Assembly: GCA_030765065.1 (NCBI GenBank)
Contig: CM060988.1
Span: forward strand, 202,490,565-202,554,564
Direction: 5' to 3'
Length of the DNA stretch: 64,000 bases
Source: Deroplatys truncata
Lineage: Eukaryota; Arthropoda; Insecta; Mantodea; Mantidae
Part shown: piece after piece, positions 1 to 11,896 of the stretch
Position numbering within the stretch: position 1 is the first letter of the stretch
Layout: the number at the start of each line of letters is the position of its first letter
Notes under the pieces: generated by a model
The model's input: the letters and a program-made list of their open reading frames with translations, nothing else
What the model was told of the DNA's origin: nothing
Database searches by the model: none
Program-made: the position numbers and the translations under genes

Positions 1-7
1 CTCCTCA

Positions 8-150
8 TGTACATAGGTAGAAAAAGTATTGCATTCCATCCAAATATTGGAGATCGGGATTTCATTGGAAGCACTTGCTTTGAGAACTCTGAATCCCAAA
101 AAAACAGTTTTAGAAAAATGTCCGTGTGTGTGTATGTGGCTTGAATGTAT
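8..150 (+). repeat. DR repeat fragment (5' part)
   Basis: First of about twenty copies of a dispersed AT-rich repeat (DR). It shows the diagnostic order of the DR left part: a GTAGA..GTATTGCATTCCA block, a GAGAT-TTCA block, a GAGGCCCCTGAAT-like block, then TTTTAGAAAAA and a short GT run. It breaks off at about 150, where a SINE-A fragment begins. The orientation label is arbitrary; '+' means this block order reads left to right. Confidence 0.7.
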
Positions 151-255
151 ATACCTGGCAGCCAGGGAAACCACGAGGAAATCCCAGTCAGACTGGCCAG
201 TACACGAATTTGAATCCGCTACCTCCAGATGCCAGCCCAGACTTAGTCAGAAAAG
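151..255 (-). mobile_element. SINE-A fragment (tRNA-like head region)
   Basis: Read on the minus strand, this stretch has GGAGGTAGCGGATTCAAATT (B-box-like), then TCTGACTGGGATTTCCTCGT and GGTTTCCCTGG. This is the order seen in the head of the better-preserved copy at 11897 (GGAGGTCCCGG, ATCGATTCCC, TCTGACTGTGGGTTTTTCGT). It interrupts the DR fragment to its left. No target duplication was identified, and both ends are uncertain. Confidence 0.5.
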
Positions 256-865
256 ATTAATCACTTTTTTATATACGTGAACTTCTCATTGTTAGAAAAA
301 GTTCATGTAAGATTTTCAGCTTCGAATTGTGGCCACAAGAGTTTGAGATAAGGAATGACACTTCAATTGGGAACCGAACAGAGGACGGTGCTCTCCCCTA
401 GACCAAGGTGCCTTTGTACTGCATTACAGGACCTGTTTGCCATATCAGAGGTAATCCTCTTTACGAAGGTTGTGTATCCTGTGGGTGGGAAGGAACTTCA
501 CAACATAGTAATCCTCAAACTTTGCACTAACGCGAGTACTTCCAAAAGTGACACTCTGATCGTAGAGAGTGCCTTGTGTTAAATGTATGTATATGATGTC
601 ACTAGAAATCTTCCAGTCAATCAGATTTAATTATGCTATTGAGTACTTGCATTACACAATTATCTCAGATGCCATTTTGGAACATACAATAATTAGCATC
701 ATGGAAACTGATGCAAGACGGTTCCTACGATGATGGACTTGAGTTATGTGAGCAGGGAGGGAGAGAACGGGTAATCACGACATGATACAATAGGATCCGA
801 GACATAGATACGAATTACTTGACTGTTATTTAGAACTGTCGCATGACTTTCTCTGCGCGTTATAG
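256..865. other. Unassigned intergenic stretch
   Basis: No gene, RNA or recognised repeat. Short open frames here carry no recognisable motif and their composition matches the flanks. Confidence 0.5.
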
Positions 866-1311
866 CATCTACAAGCTATTCTTATGAAAGTTATTTCTCT
901 TCTTCATGTTAGCCGAGATAAACATTGCAGAAGTAGTTTCATTACACATTTCGTGGAAAGTACAAGTGTGATGAGGATAGTCAGACGTTTAAAAATCGGC
1001 TCGCAAATGCTGGCCTTCAAATTCTCTTTCAAAAAGTTATCAAGTATTAAGAAATTCTAATCCATAATAATGTATATCTCGGACATGTCTGATGCTAAAA
1101 AAATAGCTACCTATTTGAAATAAATTGTGTTTTCAACACAGACAACTTTGTGCAATTCGTAGAGTCTACTAGTTATGTAAAATTCTACGAAATTACTTTA
1201 GAATGAAGAGGATTTCACAGACTATTGGCAGAAAATAAAATTCAAGATATACATTTTATTTATTAAGTAGTTAAATATGTTAAACATATGGTAGTTTAAT
1301 CAAAATCGTTA
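866..1311 (-). repeat. DR repeat, minus orientation, split by SINE-A insertion
   Basis: Contains the minus-strand DR blocks in order: TCTACAAGCTATTCTTA, CATGTTAGCCGAGATAAACA, TTTCATTACACATTTCGT, GAAATAAATTGTG, ATTCAAGATATACATTTTAT and TTTAATCAAAATCGTTAG. The copy is cut at 1311 and resumes at 3882, so the 2.57-kb segment between is an insertion. The last 14 bases form one arm of the insertion's target duplication. Confidence 0.8.
1298..1311. repeat. Target-site duplication, left arm
   Basis: AATCAAAATCGTTA; matches 3882-3895 (AATCAAAGTCGTTA) with one difference. DR copies elsewhere have this 14-mer once, followed directly by the sequence found after 3895. It is therefore a duplication made on insertion of 1312-3881. 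Confidence 0.8.
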
Positions 1312-1315
1312 GGTA

Positions 1316-3582
1316 TAGGTTATACAACGAAGGGGAACACCTCGCTCACCGCGACCTACAGAGAGCTATTGTAGTTACCATCCCCAGGAGGAATGGATGA
1401 GGTGAAGGAGCCACAGGAGTCTACATAATAAGTATAGGTTATACAACGGAGGGAGACACCTCGCGTACCGCGACCTACACAGATCTAATATACTTACCAT
1501 CCCCAGGAGGAAGGGATGAGGTGAAGAGACCACAGGAGGCTACAGTGTAGGTTATACAACGGAGGGGGACACCTCGCGTACCGCGACCTACACATATCTA
1601 ATATACTAACCATCCCCAGGAGGAAGGGTTGAGGTGAAGAGACCACAGGGGGCTACAGTATAGGTTATACAACGGAGGGGGACACCTCGCGTACCGCGAC
1701 CTACACATATCTAATATACTTACCATCCCCAGGAGGAAGGGTTGAGGTGAAGGAGCCACAGGAGGCTACAGTGTAGGTTATACAACGGAGGCGGACACCT
1801 CGCGTAACGCGACCTACACATATCTAATATACTTACCATCCCCAGGAGGAAGGGTTGAGGTGAAGGAGCCACAGGAGGCTACAGTGTAGGTTATACAACG
1901 GAGGGGGACACCTCGCGTAACGCGACCTACACAGATCTAATATACTTACCATCCCCAGGAGGAAGGGATGAGGTGAAGAGACCACAGGGGGCTACAGTGT
2001 AGGTTATACAAGGGAGGGGGACACCTCGCGTACCGCGACCTACACAGATATAATATGCTTACCATCCCCAGGAGGAAGGGATGAGGTGAAGAGACCACAG
2101 GAGGCTACAGTGTAGGTTATACAACGGAGGGGGACACCTCGCGTACCGCGACCTACACATATCTAATATACTTACCATCCCCAAGAGGAAGGGATGAGGT
2201 GAAGAGATCACAGGGGGCTACAGTATAGGTTATACAACGGACGGGGACACCTCGCGTACCGCGACCTACACATATCTAATATACTTACCATCCCCAAGAG
2301 GAAGGGATGAGGTGAAGAGATCACAGGGGGCTACAGTATAGGTTATACAACGGACGGGGACACCTCGCGTACCGCGACCTACACAGATCTAATATACTTA
2401 CCATCCCCAGGAAGGAAGGGATGAGGTGAAGAGACCACAGGAGGCTACAGTGTAGGTTATACAACGGAGGGGAACACCTCGCGGACCACGACCTACACAG
2501 ATATAATATACTTACCACCCCCAGGAGGAAGGGATTAGGTGAAGAGACCACAGGGGGCTACAGTATAGGTTATACAACGGAGGGGGACACCTCGCGTAAC
2601 GCGACCTACAGAGATCTAATATACTTACCATCCCCAGGAGGAAGGGATGAGGTGAAGAGACCACAGGAGGCTACAGTATAGGTTATACAACGGAGGGGGA
2701 CACCTCGCGTAACGCGACCTACAGAGATCTAATATACTTACCATCCCCAGGAGGAAGGGATGAGGTGAAGAGACCACAGGAGGCTACAGTGTAGGTTATA
2801 CAACGGAGGGGGACACCTCGCGTAACGCGACCTACAGAGATCTAATATACTTACCATCCCCAGGAGGAAGGGATGAGGTGAAGAGACCACAGGAGGCTAC
2901 AGTGTAGGTTATACAACGGAGGGGGACACCTCGCGTACCGCGACCTACACATATCTAATATACTTACAATCCCCAGGAGGAAGGGATGAGGTGAAGAGAC
3001 CACAGGAGGCTACAGTGTAGGTTATACAACGGAGGGGGACACCTCGCGTACCGCGACCTACACATATCTAATATACTTACAATCCCCAGGAGGAAGGGAT
3101 GAGGTGAAGAGACCACAGGAGGCTACAGTGTAGGTTATACAACGGAGGGGGACACCTCGCGTACCGCGACCTACACATATCTAATATACTTACAATCCCC
3201 AGGAGGAAGGGATGAGGTGAAGAGACCACAGGGGGCTACAGTATAGGTTATACAACGGAGGGGGACACCTCGCGTACCGCGACCTACACAGATCTAATAT
3301 ACTTACCATCCCCAGGAGGAAGGGATGAGGTGAAGAGACCACAGGAGGCTACAGTGTAGGTTATACAACGGAGGGAGACACCTCGCGTACTGCGACCTAC
3401 AAAGATCTAATATACTTACCATCCCCAGGAGGAAGGGATGAGGTGAAGAGACCACAGGAGGCTACAGTGTAGGTTATACAACGGAGGGAGACACCTCGCG
3501 TACCGCGACCTACAAAGATCTAATATACTTACCATCCCCAGGAGGAAGGGATGAGGTGAAGAGACCACAGGGGGCTACAGTA
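1316..3582. repeat. 113-bp minisatellite array, about 20 copies
   Basis: Monomer starts (TAGGTTATACAACGGAG) fall at 1316, 1435, 1548, 1661, 1774, 1887 and so on to 3470. The spacing is 113 bp, apart from a first 119-bp interval and a one-base gain near 2410. Each unit has a conserved TCGCG-TA(C/A)-CGCGA inverted repeat, an outer TGTAGGT...ACCTACA pair and the block CCCAGGAGGAAGGGATGAGG. Differences between units are mostly single bases, so the array is young or homogenised. It forms the tail of the SINE-A copy ending at 3881, and its unit is related to the arrays near 24.2 and 47 kb. Confidence 0.95.
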
Positions 3583-3881
3583 CTGGCAAGCCTCCCAGAT
3601 CCGAGAGAGGACGATGAACCGCCCAGCAATCAAGCAGTCCTCTGGTGTCCATTGAGAATGCATCCGCGCCATCTGTCCGGCACCGACATACACCACGAAA
3701 CCTAGAAGCTCACCTCAAAGTTGAGAAGCAAATGGAATGAAAGGGTAAGGAAGTCGTGGTATAGAAGAAACCACTCCAACATTCACCTGTCGAGAGTGGA
3801 TCAGAGTGGGCGGTCGTCGGTGATCGAACCTGGCACCTGCTGGGGAGTCGCACATGTTACCGCGGCGCCATCTCGTTCGAT
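3583..3881 (-). mobile_element. SINE-A tRNA-like head and body
   Basis: Read on the minus strand: an A-box-like GATGGCGCCGCGGTAAC, then a near-consensus B box GGTTCGATCACC, as in RNA polymerase III type 2 promoters. The body that follows includes GTGGTTTCTT and CGGTGCCGGACAGATGGCG (3668-3685). The last block recurs, with two changes, in the copy at 11897-12288, which defines the family. The array starts immediately to its left. Confidence 0.7.
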
Positions 3882-4037
3882 AATCAAAGTCGTTACAACT
3901 ATTTTTGAGAAAATGTAAAATATCGAAAATGTTTCCGTAAAGAGTAATTTGGGATGGTGGAATTTTCTTATCTTCGGAAGATACTGGATTTAGCGAACAT
4001 TCCGTTTTAGAGTTGACAGACGCACACGGACCTTGGA
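3882..4037 (-). repeat. DR repeat, continuation after insertion
   Basis: Starts with the second arm of the 14-bp target duplication (3882-3895). It then continues the DR order (ACTATTTTTGAGAAAAT, GAATTTTCTT, a shortened ACAGACGCACACGGACC). It is the other half of the copy at 866-1311. Confidence 0.7.
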
Positions 4038-4256
4038 AACTTCGACATCATCCCAGAAAACACATGTTAATGCCAGGTTGGCTTGCGTGCACCGTTATAC
4101 AGCATCAGATCTGGTCTCGTGCCTCCCTGCAACAGCTCATATAAGAAAACCTACTTCCGTGCAGGAACAGCGACAGTCGCTTCATTTCCAATAGCGAAAC
4201 AAGAAACACCGCACACAATCGGGACGAAACGATAAATAAAAAGTTAAAAAGAAGTA

Positions 4257-4951
4257 AGATTTGATGCGTTGCATTCACATGGCCTTCTCTATTCACTCTT
4301 CTACAAACTACTATTAAAACAACCTATTCTTCTATCTACTGCTCGTTAACCGAAACAAACTTAGGTTCAAGAATACAGTAGGCTAAAGCAGTCAGATTTT
4401 TAAAAAGCAGGTCGCCGTGTGATGGCTTTGAAATTCCATGTTCTTTGCTTGACCATGAGAAAAAAGAATAGCCACTTACCACTTGAAGAAAGTATGAGTA
4501 TTTCAAAATTCAAAACACTAACAAGGAATGTCTCGGAAACGGATTACGCTACAAGAAAAAATGTATTTGACATAAATTGTGTGCTTTAACGAGATGTACA
4601 CTTTTTGTAAAGTAAGATTTTGTCTATCTTTCACGTTTACCCATTATACAAAAGCCATTCAGAATGAAGAGGACTTCACAGGTTAGTTCCAGAAAATTGA
4701 AGCTATGCATTTTATTAGTCATGAAAATGCTTTGAATGTAAGGTATTTTGATCAAAATGGTTAGAGCCACTTTGGGAAAATAAAAAATAACAATTTCCTT
4801 GTAAAGTGTAGTTTGTGTTGAAGATCTTATTGGAACATGCAAGTTTGGTATTTAAGTGACTTTTCGTTTTTGAGTTAAGTTGTTCACATATTCAGGGAGC
4901 CTCAAAACGGAATTGAATTTTCAGGTGGAATGCAATACTTGCACTACTTAG
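4257..4951 (-). repeat. DR repeat, nearly full length, minus orientation
   Basis: Runs from the CATTCACAT...CTCTATTCACTCTTCTAC block, through GGCTTTGAAATTCCATG, ATGTCTCGGAAACGGATTA, ATACAAAAGCCATTCAGAATGAAGAGGACTTCACAGG and ATGCATTTTATTAGTCATG, to GGTGGAATGCAATACTTGC. Open frames within it are short and show no protein family signature. Confidence 0.8.
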
Positions 4952-5745
4952 TTATGCTTTGACGAAGTAGCATTTCATCGATTTTGTTCACTTTGTGGAA
5001 TACCTGAACCAACTGCCCTTGGCTTATAAAAACTGCTCAATAACTGCAGAACTCGCTCAAGCAAAGGCTTGAAATAAATAAACATCATCACCAAGTGCCA
5101 TGGCCCATCCAAGGCAAACCATCCGACAAATTGCACGTTTGTTATGGCTTCAGCCAGTGTCGAATCCGTGCAGAAAACATGCACCTCAAACGCCAAAAGT
5201 CGAAGAAATCATTTTAAGGCATGCCATTCATCCATTTTCATTTAACTCGCTCTGAAACACCTTTCATGTTAAGGCAATGTACAGAGGTGTGTTAGGGAAG
5301 CAGATTTTTACAGTAAACATGATTGTAAATTCTGACTTTTAAAATAATTTCCAAATGTCTAAAATCAAATCTACACCGCATGTGAATGCATAACAACTAT
5401 TTTTCATTATAAATATTTCTTTTCCTCCAATAACAGCATTCCATTAGTAATTTCTGTTTATGAAACACAATTTTCCCAATGGCACCAAAATTTACACAGA
5501 ACAAAAACTACATATCCCAGGACAGATATATCAGTATTTAATTTCCAAATAGGTCTTGACTGACTGAATATAGCCATCTAAGATCCATTTTTGGCAAACG
5601 TATTTCCTCGAAGGGAACATATCTCCATCCAGTAGTAAAAGACAAAACGTTGATTCTGCATGTCTATTTTGCTTTTCATATAGACAGCCATGCATTTAAC
5701 ACATTCGGCAGTAAATAACCAAAACTTAGCTTTAAGTTCACATCT
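4952..5745. other. Unassigned AT-rich stretch
   Basis: No recognised gene or repeat. A 73-codon minus-strand frame at 4975-5196 has no visible domain and is not supported as a gene. Confidence 0.4.
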
Positions 5746-8356
5746 CTGCAGAATAAGACAACAGTCACACCACCACTACCTCCTATCTCATTCTTCTCTC
5801 CACTTTATCACGACACCTCTCTGCAGAATAAGACAACAGTCACACCACCACTACCTCCTATCTCATTCTTCTCTCCACTTTATCACGACACCTCTCTGCA
5901 GAATAAGACAACAGTCACACCACCACTACCTCCTATCTCATTCTTCTCTCCACTTTATCACGACACCTCTCTGCAGAATAAGACAACAGTCACACCACCA
6001 CTACCTCCTATCTCATTCTTCTCTCCACTTTATCACGACACGTCTCTGCAGAATAAGACAACAGTCACACCACTACCAACTCCTATCTCATTCTTCTCTC
6101 CACGTTATCACGACACCTCTCTGCAGAATAAGACAACAGTCACACCACCACTACCTCCTATCTCATTCTTCTCTCCACTTTTATCACGACACCTCTCTGC
6201 AGAATAAGACAACAGTCACACCACTACCTCCTATCTCATTCTTGTCTCCACTTTATCACGACACCTCTCTGCAGAATAAGACAACAGTCACACCACCACT
6301 ACCTCCTATCTCATTCTTCTCTCCACTTTTATCACGACACCTCTCTGCAGAATCAGACAACAGTCACACCACTACCTCCTATCTCATTCTTGTCTCCACT
6401 TTATCACGACACCTCTGTTGAATAAGACAACAGTCACACCACCACTACCTCCTATCTCATTCTTCTCTCCACTTTATCTTTATCAGGACACCTCTCTACC
6501 GAATAAGACTACAGTCACACCACCACTACCTACTATCTCATTCTTCTCTCCACTTTATCACCACATCTCTGTTGAATAAGACAACAGTCACACCACCACT
6601 ACCTCCTATCTCATTCTTTTCTCCACTTTATCTTTATCACGACACCTCTCTGCAAAATAAGACAACACTCACACCACCATTACCTCCTATCTCATTCTTC
6701 TTTCCACTTTATCACAACATATCTGCAGAATAAGACAACAGTCCCACCACCACTACCTCCTATCTCATTCTTCTCTCCACTTTATCACATGTCTGCAGAA
6801 TAAGACAACAGTCACACCACCACTACTTCCTATCTCATTCTTCTCTCCACTTTATCACATCTCTGCAGAATAAGACAACACTCACACCACCACTACCTCC
6901 TATTCCATTCTTCTCTCCACATTATCTTTATCACGACACCTCTCTGCAGAATAAGACAACACTCACACCACTACCAACTCCTATCTCATTCTTCTCTCCA
7001 CTTTATCTTTATCACGACACCTCTCTGCAGAATAAGACAACAGTCAAACCACTATCAACTTCTATCTCATTCTTCTCTCCACTTTATCTTTATTACGACA
7101 CCTCTCCTCAGAATGAAACAACATTACACCACCACTACCTCCCATCTCATTCTTCTCTCCACTTTATCTTTATCACGACACCTCTCTGCAGAATAAGACA
7201 ACAGTCACACCAGCACTACCTCCTATCTCATTCTTCTCTCCACTTTATCTTTATCACGACACCTCTCTGCAGAATGAGACAACAGTCACACCACTACCAA
7301 CTACTCTCTGATTCTTCTCTCCACTTTATCACGACACCTCTCTGCAGAATAAGACAACAGTCACACCACCACTACCTCCTATCTCATTCTTCTCTCCACT
7401 TTTATCACGACACCTCTCTGCAGAATAAGACAACAGTCACACGACCACTACCTGCTATCTCATTCTTCTCTCCACTTTATCTTTATCACGACACCTCTCT
7501 GCAGAATAAGACTACAGTCACACTACCACTACCTCCTATCTCATTCTTCTCTCCACTTTATCACGACACCCCTCTGCAGAATAAGACAACAGTCACACCA
7601 CCACTACCTCCTATCTCATTCTTCTCTCCACTTTATCACGACACCTCTCTGCAGAATAAGGTAAGTCACACCACCATTACCTCCTATCTCATTCTTCTCT
7701 CCACTTTATCACGATACCTCTCTGCAGAATAAGATAACAGTCACACCACCACTACCAACTCCTATCTTATTCTTTTCTCCACTTTATCTTTATCACGACA
7801 CCTCTCTGCAGAATAAGACAACACTCACACCACCACTACCTCCTATCTCATTCTTCTCTCCACGTTATCACGACACCTCTCTGCAGAATAAGACAACAGT
7901 CTTACCACCACTACCTCCTATCTCATTCTTCTATCCACTTTATCACAACATCTCTGCAGAATAAGACAACACTCACACCACTACCAACTCCTATCTGATT
8001 CTTCTCTCCACTTTATCACGACACCTCTCTGCAGAATAAGAGAACAGTCACACCACTACCAACTTCTATCTGATTCTTCTCTCCACTTTATCTTTATCAC
8101 GACACCTCTCTGCAGAATAAGACAACAGTCACACCACTACCATCTCCTATCTGATTCTTTTCTCCACTTTATCTTTATCACGACACCCCTCTGCAGAATA
8201 AGACAACATCACACCACCACTACCTCCCATCTCATTCTTCTCTCCACTTTATCTTTATCACGACACCTCTCTGCAGAATAAGACAACACTCACACCACCA
8301 CTACCTCCTATCTGATTCTTCTCTCCACTTTATCTTTATCACGACACGCCTTTGCC
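5746..8356. repeat. 75-bp minisatellite array, about 34 copies
   Basis: The first monomers start (CTGCAGAATAAGACAAC) at 5746, 5821 and 5896, exactly 75 bp apart. Later units vary: some carry an extra TTTATC, some lose CAC from the CACCACCACTACC part, and some lack CGACACCT. Nearly every unit keeps a PstI site (CTGCAG). The pyrimidine-rich strand is the plus strand. Because 75 is a multiple of 3, frames stay open over several units (243 codons at 5690-6421), but the predicted protein is only a 25-residue repeat and breaks as soon as units vary in length. No similarity to the SINE-A arrays was seen. Confidence 0.95.
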
Positions 8357-8546
8357 TGGAAGTCATTTCAAATTAAGCAATGCGGGTGTGGGTTATGTGT
8401 GAGATGCGGAAACAGCCCTGAGCTGCTCAAAAGTAGAATTCTATTACATAGCAATGAGCTGGGGGAGGGGGAGAGAGAATAACACTTAAAATCTTCAAAT
8501 ATACAACGATGAATCTTTGGGAAACGACTAATGCGGTCTGCACTTC

Positions 8547-8780
8547 CTACTTTCTCTACCGTTTACCTATAGCTGTATATACTCCAGTGGAAATACCCAT
8601 TTTGAACAACATAACTCAGAAACCAAAAGTCAGATGAATATCAAACTTCTCATCTTTAAAAAATTGCACCTGGAAATTCGCCTCCCTCCTCCAAAATGAA
8701 CCACATTTTACAAATGTCGTTAACTTTTGATTTCTCAAAAAGGTTGTAACAATTTGCACTAGTGTCACAAGTTTGAGATA
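8547..8780 (+). repeat. Diverged DR repeat copy
   Basis: An old copy recognised by order rather than identity: ACTTTCTCTACC, ATACTCCA, GGAAATACCCATTTTGA, GAACAACATAACTCAGAAAC, TTGATTTCTCAAAAAGG. It has internal deletions. Confidence 0.5.
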
Positions 8781-9117
8781 GAGACAGGAAGAATAAAATG
8801 CTTCTTTTTTTAATTTTCTAAGAAAAAAACAAACTGCTGATTGAGTTTTATGTAATTGTGTATAATTGGGGAAGTCACAGAATATAGAACCGTACTATAG
8901 GAATGTGCAGAGCTCACTAACATAAGCAATTTCTTTACGAAATCTTAGCTGTTTTCAAAATAACCTATAACTGTATGATTACATTTTCTCAAATATAAGT
9001 ATGCTTCTCGTTTTTCTTCTGACGTTTTCCAAATGTACCTATGCTTCTGAATTAAAATTAAATGTTTTCTTTCCCATTTGAGATATATTATCGTGAGAAA
9101 CGTAACGCTGTGTTCAT

Positions 9118-9600
9118 TTGGTGGTAGAGAAAGTCGTATGAGTGTGGCACATCAGGTTTTATCTACTTAGTAGGGTATCACATTCAAGGAGAATGAATCT
9201 TTTTCGTTATGATAATTTTAATTAAAATAGCCATTTTAGAAAAAAACTGCTGTTCATCTTGGGACGTTAAAACATACCTATTTGGCTTTATGTTTTAGAA
9301 TTATACTGTTCATACGCACGGGCTTGCGTGTTAGGCAGTATGTATTCCACCCAAAAATATATCGAGATTTCACGTTTTGAGGTCACTTGAACGCCAAAAA
9401 AATAAACAGTCTGTGTGCATATTATAGAATAGCATAACTTAAAGACGAAATATTAGCTAAATACTACACTTAATATTTACATTTATCTTCCAAGGATACG
9501 ACACCAAGAATTTCAAGAAAATCCCCATCTCAAACTACCCCTTACAAAGAAAATGTTTCTTTATTTTTTATTTTCTCATAAATAGCTCTAAAATAAGTAT
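9118..9600 (+). repeat. DR repeat pieces
   Basis: A short right-end piece (GGTAGAGAAAGTCGTATGAG, GGCACATCA) near 9118-9155 is followed by about 180 bp of other sequence. A left-end piece from about 9333 then has TATTCCACCCAAAAATAT, GAGATTTCA, GACACCAAGAATTTCAAGAA and TTATTTTCTCATAAATAGCTCTAA. Confidence 0.6.
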
Positions 9601-10315
9601 ATTTGAGATATTTGCACGAATAACAATATATTCATTGTGAATGTTGTATAACTGGTAGCATGAAAATGTAGAAAGTGACCGAGGCAGCCCCAATAAATAA
9701 AGTAATATTTCCTGCCGCTTGCAGTAATTTGGAAAATTGCTCCCCAGCGTTAGCCACATGCGTGACATGGCCTCTCTTTAATTAAACTCAAGTGTGTGAC
9801 AATCATCGCCCTGCCGACAGCCACGGAGATAAAATTAATGACTTAACTGTCATACTGCAAAAACGTCTCAATCCGCTACCGGTATTTTCTTTGCTTTACT
9901 CTTCTTTAAAACAAAACTTTTGGTGCATAGCTATCTATTGGTATTTAATGTTTAATTAGGCATTACTGAAAGGCTATCATTTAATTGCCTATTCGAAGGT
10001 AAGAGCAATAACGTTGCCCATAATTATTTAAACCTTATTACCTGCGCTATTAGCGAGACTTTGTCCGTCAGTACGCAAGCAACTACTCGCCAATCTCTGT
10101 ACTACAGGTGTTGCTTTAGATAAAGAGCCTTCAAACATATGAAGCGGCTCAATATTTCCGAACCGGAACTAAAGAAACTCTGCCGCAATGAAATGCATAC
10201 GTAACTGACTGCACATTAGCGGGACGATGCTCAAACAATTCACCTGGTTTGAAGCTCGAAGCGTTTATTAATTATCTGTATCTCCACACTTACGCTTTTT
10301 TATTTTAAATTTATT
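9601..10315. other. Unassigned AT-rich stretch
   Basis: No recognised gene or repeat. Short runs of T and A are scattered and no long open frame is present. Confidence 0.4.
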
Positions 10316-10679
10316 TGTAAGAATTGGGACATTTTTAGCCACCTTAGGTCACTAAATGCGTAAGTTGAGGGACACTCGTTAAGATATTGTGACTTCGTCC
10401 AGTTTTTCCAAGTTCTCAATGTCCTTCACTGCTGGTATCTAGTTCACACTGTCACTTCACTAAGGCGAAGTAGTCACTTCATTTCCTTTGTACGTAACCT
10501 CTCCACAATAGTTCGCACCGCAGCGACCACAAACTCACTCGCAGAACGGCACCTACATCGCACCGAAAATGCAACGGCCAATTGGCCGGCTGACTCAATT
10601 AACTCACTCCTCTTGCAAGAACGCTCGCTTATACAGCCAGGGAATCTTCCACAGAACATACTAGAACTATCTCGACACA
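10316..10679 (-). promoter_or_regulatory. Possible LTR-like or promoter-like segment, minus strand
   Basis: A 364-bp stretch with TGT at one end (10316) and ACA at the other (10677-10679). Its right part is clearly more GC-rich than its surroundings. On the minus strand it contains GGCTGTATAAGCGAG (TATA-like) about 45 bp from the right end. These are LTR-like traits, but I found no matching target duplication and no retrotransposon coding sequence nearby. A former host promoter or a SINE piece remain possible. Confidence 0.25.
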
Positions 10680-11264
10680 CGTTCTGGAGGGGAGAGGAAG
10701 AAACTTGCAGAAAACTGGCCAGCGAGAATGTTGCCTATCCCTGTTTACCTCCAACCTCCCGATAACCTTGACCATAACTGCTGCGTCACTTAAAACAAAT
10801 CAAAAGCCACCACTAAAAGTAAGCAAAGTCTTAGGGAATTTCAAAGATTTACACACTCATGTAGGCGTGTGTGCACTGAAACTAACGTTACACCGCTTAT
10901 TTAAATGGTGAAAGAGCAAGTGAAGGTGTTAAATGCTAAGGAAATGTTCTTTGAAACCGATAGACATTTAAGAGTGATTCATAAGGGAAGTTTGCTAAAA
11001 ATGTATCATTTTTGTGAGTATTTCATTAGAAGGCGACGATAGAAAATGATGGAGGCGAGGAATCTTGTGATAACAGTCTACTTGTTTCACTACTAACTTC
11101 TTCTAGATGTCTCTGTCACTGGGACAGCATATGCTCGGAATTACAGTGTTTCCATGGTAACTCGAATACAACACGCTCTATCGATCATCTCCTTTGTGTT
11201 ACCTCAAAAACAAAATATTGCCATGCTTACTCAACAACATGAGAGAGAAATAAAGAAGCATTTT
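10680..11264. other. Unassigned stretch
   Basis: Contains a 68-codon open frame at 10705-10911 with no recognisable motif. Nothing else could be identified. Confidence 0.4.
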
Positions 11265-11886
11265 TCTTAAAATGTCATGGAAAAAATGTTACATTCACAT
11301 AACTTTCTCTAGCCACTATCGTTAATCTTTATATAACTTCTACAAACTATTGTGACGAAACCTTTTTCCTCTATCTACTTTATGTAAGTCGACATAAACG
11401 TTTGCAGAAATAATTTTATTGTATGTTTATTTGTATATACAAGGAGGATATTTAAAGCTATATGTTGGCCTTGAAATTACGTACGCTTTGCATGACCGCG
11501 AGAAACAGCCGAATAGCGGATATCTCGGAAATGGCTAATGCCAAAAGAGGGTTATTTGAAATAAATTGTGTAATGTAAAGAGTTTTACATTTTTTGTGAA
11601 GTGCGTTTTTGTCTATCTTTTAAAGCTGACAAAAATCATACAAAATTTCTTCCCTCTGAAGAAGCCTTTACAGACTATTCCTAAAAAAATAATTTTATTT
11701 GTCAGTAAATATCCTAACTATAATATTTTCATTAAGATCGTTAGAACCATTTCTGAGAAAATAAAAAAATGTCCAAGAATGTTTCATATAAAGGGGCGGG
11801 GGATTTTGTTGAAAATATTCCTGTCGCGTCTTTGGAAGTTACTGAACTTTGATACGAAGTTTGATATTTATCTGTTTTTGAGTTAT
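11265..11886 (-). repeat. DR repeat, minus orientation, split by SINE-A
   Basis: Begins with GTTACATTCACATAACTTTC and ends at GAGTTATGCTGTTCACA, where a SINE-A copy is inserted. The remainder of the same copy is at 12289-12395. It includes the GGATATCTCGGAAATGGCTA and TTACATTTTTTGTGAAGTGC blocks. The 117-codon frame at 11566-11919 lies inside the repeat and is incidental. Confidence 0.8.
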
Positions 11887-11896
11887 GCTGTTCACA

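Larger units (their letters stand above)
1312..3881 (-). mobile_element. SINE-A retroposon with an expanded minisatellite tail
   Basis: A composite unit bounded by a 14-bp target-site duplication. On the minus strand it begins (right end, 3881) with a tRNA-like head, continues through a SINE body to about 3583, and ends in a 20-copy 113-bp tandem array that runs to the left target duplication. SINEs are mobilised by LINE enzymes, and such duplications are their hallmark. Here the normal few-hundred-base element has grown to 2.57 kb by tail amplification. Whether the array expanded before or after insertion cannot be told from one copy. Confidence 0.75.

Noticed and set aside
5690..6421. A 243-codon His/Ser/Leu-rich frame
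   Set aside because: A product of the 75-bp (25-codon) minisatellite; it shifts frame wherever a unit varies in length.
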